From the NCBI GenBank assembly GCA_964492775.1, contig CAZBLH010000007.1, positions 6,007 to 70,006 of the forward strand: a stretch of 64,000 nt of DNA. Reading direction: 5' to 3'. Positions 28,206-36,119 of the stretch are shown here, piece by piece (within the stretch, counting starts at the first letter, position 1; every line of letters begins with the position of its first letter). The notes under the pieces were generated by a model. It saw nothing but the letters and a program-made list of their open reading frames with translations, did no database searches and was not told where the DNA came from. Made by a program: the position numbers and the translations under genes. The DNA is from WRDS01 sp964492775. GTDB taxonomy: Bacteria; Actinomycetota; Coriobacteriia; Anaerosomatales; PHET01.

Positions 28206-30002
28206 CTAGTCCGACACCTTCTCGACACCTGCACCCTTGGCGCTTCCGGCACGGACCGCTGCCGACGACGGCGGGACCTTCAGGTGCTCCACTGAGAACT
28301 GGGCGAGCGACGAGAAGGCCGGCGCGGCGACGGTACCTCCATAGTACCCCGCTTTGGGCTCGTCGATGGTCACGCAGACCAGCACGCGGGGGTCCTCGGC
28401 GGGCAGGTAGCCAATGAACGAACCGACGAACTTGCCGGCTGCGTACCCGCGGCCGTTGGAGAGCGCTTTCTGGGCAGTGCCGGTCTTGCCGGCGACCACG
28501 TAACCGGGAACGGCGGCGGCCGAGCCGGTTCCCTCGGTGATGACCTCGGTGAGCATGCCGTTGACGTCGGCGGCGGTCTTCTCGGAGACGGCGCGCTTGA
28601 GCGGCCATCGACCACTCTTGGTTGCCTCCGGATCATCCGGGACGTCGAGCAGGAAGTGCGGCGTGGGCAGCTCGCCCTTGTTCGCGACCCCCGACACGGC
28701 CCGCGACAGCTGCAACGGCGTCACAGAGATACCCTGGCCGAACGGAATGTTGCCGATCGAAGACCCCGACCACTTGTCGGGCGTGGGCAGCCAGCCCTTG
28801 GCTTCACCCGGGAAGTCCACGCCGGTCTTCTCGGTAAGGCCGAAAGCGGCCAGCGCCTCGTACAGCCGCTGTTCGCCGAGTGCGAGACCGAGCTTGACGG
28901 TACCGACGTTCGACGAGTTCGTGAGGATCTCGGTGAGCGACCAGTCAACAGCAGCCCGCCCGTGCGACTCGTGGATCGTCCGACCGCCGACCTTGATGGT
29001 CGAGGGCAGGTGGAACACCGATTCAGGCTTGAACAACCCTTCCTCGATGACCGCCGCAGCGGTGAGGGTCTTGAGCGTGGAGCCGGGCTCGTAGGCATCG
29101 GACAGCGCCTTGTTGCGAACCGCGTCCGCCTCAGCTGTCGAGTAGTCGTTGGGGTTGAAACCCGGCGTGGAGGCCATCGCGTAGATCTCCCCGTTGCGCG
29201 GGTTCATCACGATGATCGAGCCGCCCTTGGCCTTGTGCTTCTTGACCGTCTCGGCGAGCACGACCTGTGTCTGGTACTGGATGTCCTTGTCGATGGTGAG
29301 CACGATGTCGCGACCTGGAGTCGGCGCGATCTCCTTCTGCACGCCTCCGGGAATAGGGTTTCCTCGGGGGTCGCGCTCGCTCAGGAGCACGCCGGGGACA
29401 CCGCCGAGCATCTCCTCGTAGTACTGCTCGACGCCGGCGAGCCCCTCGTCATCCACGCCGACGAAGCCGAGCACCTGGCAGGCGAGCTCGGAAGATGGGT
29501 ACACGCGCTTGTAGTCGCCCAGGAAGCCCACACCCTCAAGGCCGAGCTCCTCAAGCGCCGCGACGCGCTCGATATCGACCTTCCTGGCCACGTACTCAAA
29601 CCCGCTGTTCTTGGCGAGCTTCTCGGCGTACTGCTCCGGAGTCCCGCCGAGCGTGTCGGCGAGCGCGTTGGCGACGCCCTCTTTATCCTTGATGCGGTTG
29701 GGCGCGACGTAGACGGTCTTGGCCTCGATGCTCACCGCAAGCGGTTCGCCCTCGCGGTCATAGATCGTCCCGCGGCGAGGCTGGAGCTCGATGTCGCGCA
29801 GGCGCTGGTTGAAGGCGCGCTCAGAGTACTCGGAAGCCTTGACCGTCTGAATCCAGAAGAGTCTGCCGGCGACCGCCGAGAAGCCGAGCACGAACAGGAT
29901 GAACAACCCGATATGCCGACGGTTGCCCCTGGCGCCTGATCGCCTCGTCACTCGCTTCCCCTTGCGGGAGCGGGTGTCACTCTGCCTGCGCGATGCCGAC
30001 AT
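28206..30002 (-). CDS. ftsI: FtsI/PBP2-type class B penicillin-binding protein
   Basis: The 598-residue septal transpeptidase has a basic cytoplasmic tail, one membrane segment (about residues 31-50) and a dimerisation domain starting LQPRRGTIYDREGEPLA. The transpeptidase domain has SxxK as STLK (Ser near residue 308), SxN as SSN, and KTG as GKTGTAQ near residue 502. No PASTA domain follows. It crosslinks septal peptidoglycan together with FtsW. ATG at 30002 lies inside the ftsL-like gene, overlapping by 26 bases. Confidence 0.96.
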   Translation of the reverse strand: MSASRRQSDTRSRKGKRVTRRSGARGNRRHIGLFILFVLGFSAVAGRLFWIQTVKASEYSERAFNQRLRDIELQPRRGTIYDREGEPLAVSIEAKTVYVAPNRIKDKEGVANALADTLGGTPEQYAEKLAKNSGFEYVARKVDIERVAALEELGLEGVGFLGDYKRVYPSSELACQVLGFVGVDDEGLAGVEQYYEEMLGGVPGVLLSERDPRGNPIPGGVQKEIAPTPGRDIVLTIDKDIQYQTQVVLAETVKKHKAKGGSIIVMNPRNGEIYAMASTPGFNPNDYSTAEADAVRNKALSDAYEPGSTLKTLTAAAVIEEGLFKPESVFHLPSTIKVGGRTIHESHGRAAVDWSLTEILTNSSNVGTVKLGLALGEQRLYEALAAFGLTEKTGVDFPGEAKGWLPTPDKWSGSSIGNIPFGQGISVTPLQLSRAVSGVANKGELPTPHFLLDVPDDPEATKSGRWPLKRAVSEKTAADVNGMLTEVITEGTGSAAAVPGYVVAGKTGTAQKALSNGRGYAAGKFVGSFIGYLPAEDPRVLVCVTIDEPKAGYYGGTVAAPAFSSLAQFSVEHLKVPPSSAAVRAGSAKGAGVEKVSD

Positions 30003-30555
30003 CGCCCACGAGGAGGACCTGCGCCTCCCCAGCGCTCAGCCTGACGAGACTCGCCAAAGCCCCTTTCACGAGACTAGCGGTCGATGCCGACGCCTGCGCC
30101 GGAGCGCTCGCGGTCGTGGCACTAGATGCATCTGGGGTCTCGGCCGCCTGAGCAACCTGCGCAGGTGCGTTCAGGTTCAGGTATGCAACGTTCTTGGCGG
30201 GAGCGAGGTCCATCGCCTCACCGGCGATCGCCTGGATCCTCGAGGGGGATCCAAGTGCGGACTGGGAGACCTCGAGCATCTCGCCCTCGTAGCGCTTGTC
30301 CTTGATGGACGCCTGCAGCTCGCTCTTCTCGCGTGCGACCTCGGCGGCCCTGACGGTCAGGGTGACTCGCCCGATGCCGAGAACGGACAGGAGGCACATC
30401 GCGGCGACCGCGATGCGGCAGGCACGCTGCGCGGCTGCCTCAGCGGCGCGGGAGTTGGTGGCGGTGCGCTTGCGGGTCTTGACCGGCTTGACCACACGCA
30501 GACTCGGACGTGCACTCGCGGTGCGCGTCTCTTGTTTTCTGGCCGGAAGTCCCAC
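29977..30555 (-). CDS. ftsL: FtsL-like septum protein
   Basis: The 192-residue bitopic protein has a basic N-terminus of about 45 residues and one membrane segment (IAVAAMCLLSVLGIGRVTL). A short coiled coil (REKSELQASIKDKRYEGEML) and an AxxMDLAPA motif like FtsL/DivIC proteins follow. Sequence similarity is weak, as usual for FtsL, and the call rests on topology plus position between rsmH and ftsI. An unusual Ala/Ser/Thr-rich extension of about 65 residues follows the FtsL-like part. Confidence 0.8.
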   Translation of the reverse strand: MGLPARKQETRTASARPSLRVVKPVKTRKRTATNSRAAEAAAQRACRIAVAAMCLLSVLGIGRVTLTVRAAEVAREKSELQASIKDKRYEGEMLEVSQSALGSPSRIQAIAGEAMDLAPAKNVAYLNLNAPAQVAQAAETPDASSATTASAPAQASASTASLVKGALASLVRLSAGEAQVLLVGDVGIAQAE

Positions 30556-30596
30556 TCAACACCACCTCAGTCTTCACGCGGCTTGCAGCCGCGGTC

Positions 30597-31556
30597 TCAT
30601 CTCTTCTGCGAGAGCTTCTCGGCGACGCGCATCTTTGCGCTGCGCGCCCGAGGGTTGCCCTCGATCTCCTCGGCGCCCGGCACGATGGCCTTGCGCGTGA
30701 GGACTCGGAGTACCGGCACGTGATGACATGCGCACACCGGAAGGTCCGGTGGGCACGTGCACCCCTGAGACTGCTCGGCGAAGAACCTCTTGACGATGCG
30801 GTCCTCCAGCGAGTGGTAACTGATCACGGCGATTCGTCCACCGGGTGCAAGCCACCTTACGGCCGCTTCGAGTCCGCGCTCGAGGGCTCCGAGCTCGTCG
30901 TTGACCTCGATGCGCAGTGCCTGGAAGATGCGCTTGGCGGTGTGGCCACCGGTGCGGCGGGCTGCTGCCGGGATCGCGGCTTTCACGATCTCAACCAGCT
31001 CGCCCGTGCGGGTGATTGGACGGCGGTCGCGCGCGGCTACGATGAATGCTGCGATGCGCGACGACCACCGTTCCTCGCCATAGTCACGGAAGATCCGGGC
31101 GAGGTCTGCTTCGGAATAGGCTGCGATGACCTCTGCTGCGGATAGGGTCTGTCGACCCGGATCCATCCGCATGTCTAACGGGGCGTCTTCTTTGAAGGAG
31201 AAACCCCGGTCGACAACGTCTATCTGGTGAGACGAGACGCCCAGGTCCATCAGTACCGCATCCACGTATGGGATGCCGGCCTGGGTCAGGAGGGCGTCCA
31301 TCTCACTGAAGTTGCCTTTGAGCAGGATGACCTGCTCAGGCACTTGCTGGCCGAGGCGGAGTGCGATTTCTGCTGCTTCAAGCGCTGAGTCATCTTGATC
31401 AATCCCCACGAGAATTCCCGTGGGAGCGATGAGCTCTGCAAGTCGTGTCGCATGTCCTGCCCCGCCTAAGGTGGCATCAACGACGATCGAACCTGGTTGC
31501 GGTGATAGTTGCTGCGTGACCTCGGCCAGCAAAACTGGGGTGTGCCGGTATTCCAT
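30597..31556 (-). CDS. rsmH: 16S rRNA (cytosine-1402-N4)-methyltransferase
   Basis: RsmH methylates C1402 of 16S rRNA with SAM. It starts MEYRHTPVLLAEVTQQL, with the SAM-binding motif VDATLGGAGHATRL. The family motifs DLGVSSHQIDVVDRGFSF, PLDMRMD and ISYHSLEDRIVKRFF are clear. I chose ATG at 31556 (319 residues); the longer open frame overlaps mraZ. It has its usual place as second gene of the dcw cluster. Confidence 0.97.
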   Translation of the reverse strand: MEYRHTPVLLAEVTQQLSPQPGSIVVDATLGGAGHATRLAELIAPTGILVGIDQDDSALEAAEIALRLGQQVPEQVILLKGNFSEMDALLTQAGIPYVDAVLMDLGVSSHQIDVVDRGFSFKEDAPLDMRMDPGRQTLSAAEVIAAYSEADLARIFRDYGEERWSSRIAAFIVAARDRRPITRTGELVEIVKAAIPAAARRTGGHTAKRIFQALRIEVNDELGALERGLEAAVRWLAPGGRIAVISYHSLEDRIVKRFFAEQSQGCTCPPDLPVCACHHVPVLRVLTRKAIVPGAEEIEGNPRARSAKMRVAEKLSQKR

Positions 31557-31578
31557 TGTCAATTCCTCGCCCGTTCGC

Positions 31579-32013
31579 CTACAGGAGGCCGGCGTCAGCC
31601 AGCTCCTGGGCGAGGTCCTCGATCCGCTCGGCCGTCTGACCGCTGTACGCGGCCCACCTCTCGGCGTCCCAGATCTCGATGCGGTCGCCGTTACCGGCAA
31701 CCACGACGTCCTTGTCGAGCCCCGCAAATGTGCGCAGGTGCGCGGGAACCGACACGCGGCCCGCAGAGTCGAGTTCGATCTCGCGCGCGCCGATCGTGAA
31801 GAAGCGCCTCATCTCCCGCTTGGCCGCGTTGAAGTCGGAGCCCTCGGTGAGAGTCTTGACGAAGGTCGTGTACTCATCGGCGGGATAGACGTACAGGCAC
31901 GTGTCGAGTCCTTGGCAGATCACGACGTTGCCGGTCATCTGGCTCCGGAACCTGGCAGGCAGCGACACGCGCCCCTTGGCATCCAGTGTGTGCTGGTGTT
32001 CGCCGAGAAACAT
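31579..32013 (-). CDS. mraZ: MraZ transcriptional regulator
   Basis: The 144-residue protein carries two AbrB-like MraZ repeats: LDAKGRVSLPARFR near residue 10 and LDSAGRVSVPAHLR near residue 88. MraZ binds direct repeats upstream of its own gene and regulates the dcw operon. ATG at 32013 has GGGAGGT upstream and gives the family start MFLGEHQHTLDAKG. It is the first gene of the cluster. Confidence 0.96.
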   Translation of the reverse strand: MFLGEHQHTLDAKGRVSLPARFRSQMTGNVVICQGLDTCLYVYPADEYTTFVKTLTEGSDFNAAKREMRRFFTIGAREIELDSAGRVSVPAHLRTFAGLDKDVVVAGNGDRIEIWDAERWAAYSGQTAERIEDLAQELADAGLL

Positions 32014-32066
32014 CGAGCCGCCGACCTCCCTCCGAACCTCCGCCTGGAACCCCTCTAGCGGTCCCT

Positions 32067-32109
32067 CTTGTCGGCACACTATCCCACTTCATACCACAAG
32101 TCAACACCT
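32067..32109 (-). promoter_or_regulatory. dcw/mraZ promoter with phased MraZ boxes
   Basis: TTGACT (32104-32099) and TAGTGT (32081-32076) are 17 bases apart on the minus strand. GTG occurs at 10-base intervals across the promoter (GGTGTTGACT, TGTGGTATGA, AGTGGGATAG). This resembles the phased direct repeats bound by MraZ in other bacteria. The boxes overlap both the -35 and the spacer, so bound MraZ would block RNA polymerase. Confidence 0.7.
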
Positions 32110-32331
32110 TCATGGGAATCCATCCCCCACCGAGACACTGCCGTGACAACGGGCCTGCGCGGCGCGGCGCGCAGGCTGCGCCGACCCAGGCGACGCCGGG
32201 GTGCGCTCGGCCTGGATGCGATGGCAGATCCAGACCCTGCCGTGAACCGAACCCCGACCCGCAGCGTCGAAGTAGACAGCGGGACGCAAGAGGCGTGAAT
32301 TGACAGGCGGAGACGGGCCCTGGAGCGGACG
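32110..32331. other. Divergent intergenic region between mraZ and the small membrane protein gene
   Basis: Short open frames here look like GC-driven noise with no ribosome site and no recognisable domain. A TTGACA at about 32299 has no convincing -10 partner. I see no RNA gene. Confidence 0.4.
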
Positions 32332-32360
32332 TTGCCGTCGGCGAATCGTCGAGGTAGAAT
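32332..32360 (+). promoter_or_regulatory. Promoter of the 45-residue membrane protein gene
   Basis: TTGCCG (32332-32337) and TAGAAT (32355-32360) are separated by 17 bases, about 38 bases before the start codon. Confidence 0.65.
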
Positions 32361-32397
32361 CGATTGACGCATTCGCCGACTGGAGGTGGACGACCGC

Positions 32398-32535
32398 ATG
32401 ACATACAACTGGGCATCGGCTGTAGTCTGGGTACTCGTGCTTGCATTCTTCGTTGTTGTGGCGCTCGGCATCGCTCTCGGAGCGTATGCAGCCAGCAACC
32501 TGAAGAAGCACGAGGCTGACTCCCAGAAGTCGTAG
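32398..32535 (+). CDS. Small single-pass membrane protein (45 residues)
   Basis: ATG at 32398 opens a 45-codon frame starting MTYNWASAVVWVLVLAFFVV. One hydrophobic segment (about residues 7-31) is followed by the charged tail NLKKHEADSQKS. GGAGG lies 10 bases before the start, a -35/-10 pair lies upstream, and an intrinsic terminator follows, so the unit looks monocistronic and real. I do not recognise a family. It could be a small membrane regulator or a subunit-like peptide; there is no function evidence. Confidence 0.75.
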   Translation: MTYNWASAVVWVLVLAFFVVVALGIALGAYAASNLKKHEADSQKS

Positions 32536-32563
32536 ACGCACTTCCAGCCACTCCGATTCTGCG

Positions 32564-32600
32564 ACGCCCTCGGTCCCTTGGCCGAGGGCGTTTTGTTTGC
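32564..32600 (+). terminator. Intrinsic terminator after the small membrane protein gene
   Basis: CGCCCTCGG pairs with CCGAGGGCG around a 7-base loop, followed by TTTTGTTT. Confidence 0.85.
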
Positions 32601-32644
32601 GAGGATCTCGCCGTGTGACGAGATCCCGAGATGTGGAGGTCGAG

Positions 32645-33664
32645 ATGTTGTCACGCAAGCCGCTCGCACGAGTACTGATAGTCGTCGGACTCGTCGTCGC
32701 CGTGGGGCTGTTGGCCATAGGTACCGGCGTCGCACTGCTCGGCGGCCTGAGCTACATGACAGTAGGGTCATCTAACGTCGAGACCTCGGGCGCCTACGCC
32801 CCATCAGTCGCACCGGTCGCTCCCGATGAGATGGCTCAGCGATCGGCCGGCGATGCCTCAGCGGACATGGGCGCCGCGTCCACCGCGGACCCGGTCACCC
32901 TGACTGGTGAGCCGATGATCGTCCGCAACGCCATGCTCGACCTGCGGGTCGCCCACGTCGATGACAGCATCGAGGCAGTGCGCGAAAGCGCCAAGCGCCA
33001 CGACGCCGAAATCACCGAGCTCTGGACTTCGGGCGGCACGCCAGAGGACCCGGTGCTCCCGCTCGGCGAAGGCGGTACTCGAGAAGGCGACCTGACACCT
33101 GTCAACGCGAGCGTGACCCTGCGCGTCCCGGCGGACAAGCTCGACGATCTCACCGCTGAGCTGTCCAAGCTCGGTACGGTGCTCTCCCGGTCCGCATCCT
33201 CATCCGACGTCACCCAGCCCTATCTCGATCTCTCGGCGAGGTTGCGCAACCTCAAGGCCGAGGAGACCCGGCTGGTCGGCTTCCTCGACAAGACGAACAA
33301 GGTGTCGGAGCTGCTCGAGGTCGAGCGCGAGCTCTCGCGCGTGCGCGGCGAGATCGAGTCGATGCAGTCACAGGTCGACTACTACGAGCGTCAGGTCGAG
33401 CGCGCCACGCTCATAGTATCGCTCTCCGAGCAGGGGTCGGTTGTGCGCCCGGGCGGACCCGACTGGGGCTTCCTTGACGCGGTGACCGCGGGCTTCCAAG
33501 GAGCAGCGGCCGTGCTGCGCTTCCTCATCACCGGCATCATCGCGCTCGTCCCGGTGTTCGCCATCATCGCGGTCGTGTGGCTCGTCGTCCGCGCCATCCG
33601 GCGCAGGCGCCGCAACGCCGCCGGTGACGGCGCGGTACCTGGAGCTGATGACGGAGCGGCGTAA
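32645..33664 (+). CDS. DUF4349 domain membrane protein
   Basis: The 339-residue protein has an N-terminal signal anchor (ARVLIVVGLVVAVGLLAIG) and a DUF4349 domain from about residue 90. The domain contains the typical VNASVTLRVPADKLDDLTAE and DLSARLRNLKAEETRL, then a coiled coil. A second membrane segment lies near the C-terminus before a basic tail. DUF4349 proteins are often lipoproteins or anchored; their role is unknown. ATG at 32645 has GGAGG upstream; the longer frame from 32597 lies in the terminator region. Confidence 0.85.
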   Translation: MLSRKPLARVLIVVGLVVAVGLLAIGTGVALLGGLSYMTVGSSNVETSGAYAPSVAPVAPDEMAQRSAGDASADMGAASTADPVTLTGEPMIVRNAMLDLRVAHVDDSIEAVRESAKRHDAEITELWTSGGTPEDPVLPLGEGGTREGDLTPVNASVTLRVPADKLDDLTAELSKLGTVLSRSASSSDVTQPYLDLSARLRNLKAEETRLVGFLDKTNKVSELLEVERELSRVRGEIESMQSQVDYYERQVERATLIVSLSEQGSVVRPGGPDWGFLDAVTAGFQGAAAVLRFLITGIIALVPVFAIIAVVWLVVRAIRRRRRNAAGDGAVPGADDGAA

Positions 33665-33667
33665 CGC

Positions 33668-34000
33668 TTAGGTGGCGCGCTCCGCTTCGCTCGGCCGGGG
33701 CGACCGGTGACGGACCGCTCGGATCACGAGCTTGGCGGCGAACAGGATGACGAAGACGGCGACGGCGCTCGCGCCCGGTAGAACCGCCAGCTCGGTCCAG
33801 CCGAGCTCGGATCCCCCGGGCGCAGCGGCGCCGCTTGTCACGGTCAGGTAAGCACCAACCACCACGCCGAGGCCGACGCCCAGCGCCGAAGATAGCGATG
33901 ACAGCGCCGCCCACGCGATGCTGTGCCTGAACGCCTCGGCCCCGCCGGGGGTGGTTTGGGGCCCGTCGGCCAGGCGTTCGGCTACGGGCCCTTGCCCCAC
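33668..34000 (-). CDS. Hypothetical membrane protein downstream of the BMP transporter
   Basis: The 110-residue protein has two predicted membrane segments (ALSSLSSALGVGLGVVVGAY and LPGASAVAVFVILFAAKLVI) with a basic C-terminus. GTG at 34000 lies three bases after the preceding permease stop, so it is co-transcribed with the ABC transporter. I recognise no family. It ends three bases from the convergent DUF4349 gene. Confidence 0.6.
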   Translation of the reverse strand: MGQGPVAERLADGPQTTPGGAEAFRHSIAWAALSSLSSALGVGLGVVVGAYLTVTSGAAAPGGSELGWTELAVLPGASAVAVFVILFAAKLVIRAVRHRSPRPSEAERAT

Positions 34001-34003
34001 CGT

Positions 34004-34960
34004 CTAGCCCTTTTCCTTGTACGGCTTGCCTACCGCCGCCGGTCCGCGCGCCTTACCCACGACGCCAGCGAGCACCAGGACCGTCAGCAGGTATGGCAGC
34101 ATCAGGAAGAACTGCGACGGGATCCGGATAACGTCTGAGAAGAGCTGCAACTTGAGCTGCAGCGCGTCGGCAAACCCGAACAGCAGCGAGGCCAAGTAGG
34201 CGCCACCGGGAATCCAGCGTCCGAAGATGTTGGCAGCCAGTGCGATGAAGCCTCGGCCGTTGGTCATGTTCTCGGTGAACGAGCCGACCTGTTCGAGCGT
34301 CAGGTTCGCGCCCGCGAGACCGCACATCAAGCCGGAGAGCAGGATCGCCATCCAGCGGCCACGCATCACATTGACGCCAACGGTGTCCGCTGCGCGCGGG
34401 TGCTCGCCGAGCGCCCGCAGCCGCAGTCCCCAACGCGTCCGGTACATCGCCCACGTCAGGAAGATTGCAGCGAACATAGACAGGTACACGATGGGCGTGT
34501 AGCTGAGGAATACCGTGTCAATCCAACGCCACGCGGTGCCCAGAGGTCCTTCTCCGCCCCGCGGCAGCGAGAGCAGCGGACCGAGGCGCTTGACGGCATC
34601 CGTCGTGCCCGGGTGCCCAAAGATGGTCTCCATCAGAAAGCCCGTAATGCCGAGCGCCAGAATGTTGATCGCGGTACCGGAGACGGTCTGGTCGGCCCGC
34701 AGGTTGACCGAGGCCCACGCGTGAACAGCGGAGAGGATCACCGACGACAGCACGGCGGCGATCATGCCCCACCACACGTTGCCGGTAAGCAGTGCCGCGG
34801 TCACCCCGAAGAACGCCGCGACCAGCATCAGGCCTTCCATGGCGATATTTACGATGCCCGAGCGCTCACAGATCGCCGCACCCGTGGCGGCGAGAGCAAT
34901 CGGAGTCGCGAGGCGCACAGCAGAGGCGAACAGCTCAGGGGTCAGGATCTCAGACAGCAT
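34004..34960 (-). CDS. BMP-type ABC transporter permease, second subunit
   Basis: The 318-residue permease has eight or more membrane segments and the BPD-transp-2 pattern seen in nucleoside or sugar importers. Typical features are ERSGIVNIAMEGLMLVAAF near the N-terminus, GEHPRAADTVGVNVMRGRW in the coupling region, and GRGFIALAANIFGRW. It forms the channel with the neighbouring permease. Its start overlaps the preceding gene by 11 bases. The substrate is probably a nucleoside, by family. Confidence 0.9.
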   Translation of the reverse strand: MLSEILTPELFASAVRLATPIALAATGAAICERSGIVNIAMEGLMLVAAFFGVTAALLTGNVWWGMIAAVLSSVILSAVHAWASVNLRADQTVSGTAINILALGITGFLMETIFGHPGTTDAVKRLGPLLSLPRGGEGPLGTAWRWIDTVFLSYTPIVYLSMFAAIFLTWAMYRTRWGLRLRALGEHPRAADTVGVNVMRGRWMAILLSGLMCGLAGANLTLEQVGSFTENMTNGRGFIALAANIFGRWIPGGAYLASLLFGFADALQLKLQLFSDVIRIPSQFFLMLPYLLTVLVLAGVVGKARGPAAVGKPYKEKG

Positions 34961-36119
34961 GAGCGGCCTCCTTCCCTGAACGCGAGCGCAACTTGCTTAC
35001 GGCCCAGGTGACGATCGTCTCAGCGCCAACGAGGAAGATGACGGTACCCTGGATGACGTAGACGACCTTCTGGGATACGCCCGCCTCCAGCTGCATGGTG
35101 CCGGCGCCTGCCGAGAGCCCACCAAACAGGATGGCTGCCGCGATCACGCCGAGCGGGTTGTTCTTGGCTAGCAGCGCCACGGCGATTCCAGTGAAGCCGA
35201 AGCCCGAGGAGAACTGGTCGAAGAGGCGCCAGTGCACGCCCATGACCTCGACGGCACCAGCGAGTCCGGCGAGCGCGCCCGAGATACACAGCGACTTGAC
35301 GGTGGTAGCCGCCACCGAGATACCGCCGTTCTCCGACGCCATCGGGTTGAAGCCCACGGCGCGCGCCTCATATCCGAGCACCGTGTATTTGAGGATCCAC
35401 CAGATGATCACGGCGGCGATGACTCCGAGCACGATGCCGAGGTGCGCTCGGCTGCCCTCAAGGAAGGGCAACAGCTCAGACAGGCGCGGAAGCCTGGCCG
35501 AGGGCGCGATCTCCACCGTCTGTGGCACGAGGCCCGGCGCCTTCAGCGGCCCGGTCACGAGCCACGATACGAGGTACCGGCCGATGTAGGAGAACATCAT
35601 CGTCGTGATGACCTCGTGCGCACCGATGCGCGCTTTCATGAGCGCGGGCACGAACGCCCACGACGCGCCGGCAAGCGCGGCGCAGATGAGCATGATGGGC
35701 ACGGCTGCGATCCAGGGCAGCCCTCCCACCTGCACTCCGATGAACGCGGCGGCCAGACCTCCCATGAAGAGCTGGCCCTCGGCGCCGATGTTGAAGAGTC
35801 CGGAGCGGAAACCGTAGGCGACAGCCAGTCCGGTGAACACCAGCGGGGTGGCCCGCAGGAGCGTCTCACCTATCTGGCGAACGCCGCCGAACGCTCCTGA
35901 GAACATCGCCGAGAATGCCGCAACGGGCGACTTGCCCGCGGCGAGGATGACGATTGAACCGATCACGATGGCGATTGCGACGGAGATGAACGGGGTCGCA
36001 ACGCGCAGGATGCGATCGAGCTGCTGCTGCTCCAGCACGAAGCGCTTCTCGAGTGTCTCACGCGCCGGCGGCTTGGGTGCGGGCGTCCGGTCGTTGTTGA
36101 CGGGGGCGCGGTCAGGCAT
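34950..36119 (-). CDS. BMP-type ABC transporter permease, first subunit
   Basis: The 389-residue permease has a hydrophilic N-terminus of about 45 residues, then eight or more membrane segments. It carries RSGLFNIGAEGQLFMGGLA and ARAVGFNPMASENGGISVA, both typical of this permease class. I chose ATG at 36119 with GGGAG upstream rather than a longer frame inside the ATPase gene. It overlaps the ATPase stop by 8 bases. Confidence 0.92.
   Translation of the reverse strand: MPDRAPVNNDRTPAPKPPARETLEKRFVLEQQQLDRILRVATPFISVAIAIVIGSIVILAAGKSPVAAFSAMFSGAFGGVRQIGETLLRATPLVFTGLAVAYGFRSGLFNIGAEGQLFMGGLAAAFIGVQVGGLPWIAAVPIMLICAALAGASWAFVPALMKARIGAHEVITTMMFSYIGRYLVSWLVTGPLKAPGLVPQTVEIAPSARLPRLSELLPFLEGSRAHLGIVLGVIAAVIIWWILKYTVLGYEARAVGFNPMASENGGISVAATTVKSLCISGALAGLAGAVEVMGVHWRLFDQFSSGFGFTGIAVALLAKNNPLGVIAAAILFGGLSAGAGTMQLEAGVSQKVVYVIQGTVIFLVGAETIVTWAVSKLRSRSGKEAAHAV

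Noticed and set aside
32140..32300. Short Arg-rich open frames upstream of mraZ
   Set aside because: No ribosome site, strand-symmetric open frames and atypical composition; treated as intergenic.
33668..34000. Treating the 110-residue protein as a third permease subunit
   Set aside because: It has only two membrane segments and no permease coupling motif; left as hypothetical.
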